Positions 33,081 to 34,183 of a stretch of 34,183 bases of DNA are shown in pieces; the stretch's first letter is position 1, and each line of letters starts with the position of its first letter. The DNA lies in NCBI GenBank assembly GCA_964469555.1, contig CAYYAQ010000047.1, positions 1 to 34,183 on the forward strand, read 5' to 3'. Below the pieces are notes generated by a model. The model was not told where the DNA came from and did no database searches. It was given only the letters and a program-made list of their open reading frames with translations. The stretch comes from CAYYAQ01 sp964469555. GTDB taxonomy: Bacteria > Planctomycetota > UBA1135 > UBA2386. Both the position numbers and the translations under genes were made by a program.

Positions 33081-34061
33081 CTAGCCGTGTTCGGCGAAGA
33101 ATCGGGCGAAAAGGGCCTCGACGTCGGCGGGCGGCAGGGGGCTGTGGGTGAGTTGCCGCGTGAGCTGGCCGTGGAGCTGGGGGGCGGCGATGCCGTGGTA
33201 GAGCTCGGGGACGGGCTCAGTGATCGGGTCGACGTTCCAGCTGGCGTCCGTGGTGGTGGCCTGGATTTCGGCGCAGAGCGGCGTGAGGTCGACGCGGGGT
33301 GGCGCGGTGAAGGTCTGCACTTCGAACCAGCTCTCGGTGCGGTAGTGGAAGCGGAAGAGCGTGCCGTCGGGGGTCGTGTGGGAGTGGAGGACGCGGAAGC
33401 AGGAGCCCGCTTTCGTGTTGAGAACCAAGCGGGCGAGAGGGAATGGGCTGCGAATGAGGGCGAGGCCGAGGCCTTCGTGGAGCTCGTGTTCGACGGCGGG
33501 GTCGTCGAGTTGCTGGTGGACCGTGTCGAGCTCGGATTGGAAGAGCACGGAGAACCGTTCCGGGTGGTCGAGGACGTCCTCGGCGTGGTCGATGAGCCAG
33601 CGGTAGCGGGCGTGGTCCTTGGCGGGGCCTTGGAGGGATTCGAACTCGCCGGCGATGGGTGAGGTGGGGGTGGCGAGGTTGAGGACGATGCGATCGATGG
33701 CGAAGCCCTGGTCGGTTTGAAAGGCCTGGTAGTCGCCGGTGGCGGCGGCGTCGAGGGCCGTGGTCTCGCGGGGGAGGATCACGTCCGGGCGCAGGGCGGC
33801 GAGCAGGGAGAGGAAGCCGTCGGTGTCGTAGTGGTCGTTGAGGACGGTCTGCGCGCCTTCGAGGAACTCGAGTTGGGCGGAGTGTGGCGCCCGGGCGAAG
33901 TTGAGGCAGATGCCGGTGCTGAGGTCGGCTTTCCAGTGGTCCGGGGTGCGGTTCCCCGGCCAGTGGGAGAGGTTCGGCCCCCGGGGGCTCATGCCGTCCA
34001 CGGAGAGGTGCCAGTCAGGCGTTTCGGGCTGATCGGGGCTGACGAGGCGAAGATGGGACAC
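33081..34061 (-). CDS. Hypothetical cytosolic protein (326 aa) with a DxDG-type motif
   Basis: A 326-aa soluble protein with no signal peptide or membrane segment. Noticeable blocks are LSHWPGNRTPDHWKADLSTGI near the N-terminus, VLNDHYDTDGFLSLLAALRPD (about 84-104, a D-x-D-G element that could bind metal or be part of a DHH/kinase-like fold), and SCFRVLHSHTTPDGTLFRFHYRTESWFEV (about 230-258). It resembles the DUF6687-type family, which I can only suggest from memory. Codon use is unusually biased toward G in the first and third positions relative to its neighbours, giving a strongly G-rich plus strand here. It precedes the secreted 431-aa gene by 77 bases and starts 122 bases from the window edge. 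Function unknown. Confidence 0.8.
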   Translation of the reverse strand: MSHLRLVSPDQPETPDWHLSVDGMSPRGPNLSHWPGNRTPDHWKADLSTGICLNFARAPHSAQLEFLEGAQTVLNDHYDTDGFLSLLAALRPDVILPRETTALDAAATGDYQAFQTDQGFAIDRIVLNLATPTSPIAGEFESLQGPAKDHARYRWLIDHAEDVLDHPERFSVLFQSELDTVHQQLDDPAVEHELHEGLGLALIRSPFPLARLVLNTKAGSCFRVLHSHTTPDGTLFRFHYRTESWFEVQTFTAPPRVDLTPLCAEIQATTTDASWNVDPITEPVPELYHGIAAPQLHGQLTRQLTHSPLPPADVEALFARFFAEHG

Positions 34062-34114
34062 GATGGGAGTGAATGGTGGTGGTTCGGCGTGCGTTGCTGC
34101 CCGTAACAGGGTGG

Positions 34115-34180
34115 GTCAGCCGGTCGCCGAGCCTCCTCCGAGGGTGGCGAGACCCTCCGGCTCGTGTGCAGCGGGCTGAC
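34115..34180. ncRNA. Nested hairpin element at the right edge, possible structured RNA or terminator
   Basis: Three stems nest without crossing: GTCAGCC 34115-34121 with GGCTGAC 34174-34180; CGAGCC 34128-34133 with GGCTCG 34159-34164; and GAGGGT 34140-34145 with ACCCTC 34152-34157, the last with loop GGCGAG. An alternative pairing between GGTCGCC and GGCGAGACC is also possible. It lies upstream of the 326-aa gene's start. Real role unknown. Confidence 0.35.
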
Positions 34181-34183
34181 ATC

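Noticed and set aside
1..34183. CRISPR arrays, insertion sequences, att sites, tRNA or rRNA genes
   Set aside because: No regularly spaced repeats, transposase, terminal inverted repeats, or cloverleaf/rRNA-like sequence was recognised by eye. A dedicated tRNA/rRNA search would be needed to be certain.

Overview
The window looks like a high-GC chromosome segment, probably an assembled metagenome contig, from a Planctomycetota bacterium. The evidence is a PVC-type propeller/HEAT/cytochrome c protein beside a tandem DUF1080 protein, a squalene-cyclase-like secreted protein, many exported proteins with alanine-rich signal peptides, a subtilase with a planctomycete-style C-terminal module, and a bacterial deoxyhypusine-synthase-like enzyme. 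I see no phage, insertion sequence, tRNA, rRNA or CRISPR array. Two 10-base N runs (12126-12135 and 12469-12478) are assembly gaps of nominal length.

Layout. 1-1207: truncated ABC-F ATPase (minus). 1684-3567: secreted alpha/alpha-toroid protein (plus). 8242 down to 3588: lipoprotein-like heme protein followed by a tandem DUF1080 protein (minus, likely operon). 8619-14216: a plus-strand catabolic operon of two TIM-barrel sugar isomerase/epimerase proteins, a rhamnulose-phosphate-aldolase/short-chain-dehydrogenase fusion and a DhaK-DhaL triose/tetrulose kinase. 14770-17346: exported subtilisin-like protease, converging on a secreted Arg/Gly-rich protein (18374 down to 17454). 19080-20982: GST-fold protein, membrane-anchored EEP-family nuclease/phosphatase and a tiny exported protein. 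21130-27326: two tandem TMTC-like GT-C/TPR membrane proteins, a GT2 glycosyltransferase and a metallo-beta-lactamase hydrolase, tightly packed. 27702-28868: exported EF-hand-containing protein with an in-frame TGA. 34061 down to 28923: a minus-strand run of an unknown protein, a 431-aa secreted protein, a deoxyhypusine-synthase-like enzyme, a 92-aa membrane protein, a TerB-DnaJ membrane protein and OsmC.

The most notable observation is at 28710-28712. The exported protein reads through a TGA that directly follows a Cys codon, and 51 further codons in the same frame keep coding-like composition up to TAG. A hairpin with GG in its loop starts 6 nt after the TGA. A Cys-Sec selenoprotein, programmed readthrough and a sequencing error are all possible; the window cannot decide between them. 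Second, the aldolase half of the aldolase/dehydrogenase fusion has lost the three zinc-ligand histidines and the usual catalytic-Glu context, while the dehydrogenase half looks intact. Third, several intergenic stretches carry recognisable remnants of decayed secreted-protein genes: an SBBP-type propeller, a BNR/sialidase-like C-terminus, a short secreted-protein C-terminus and a frameshifted fragment. Several strong hairpins lie in leaders or between convergent genes.
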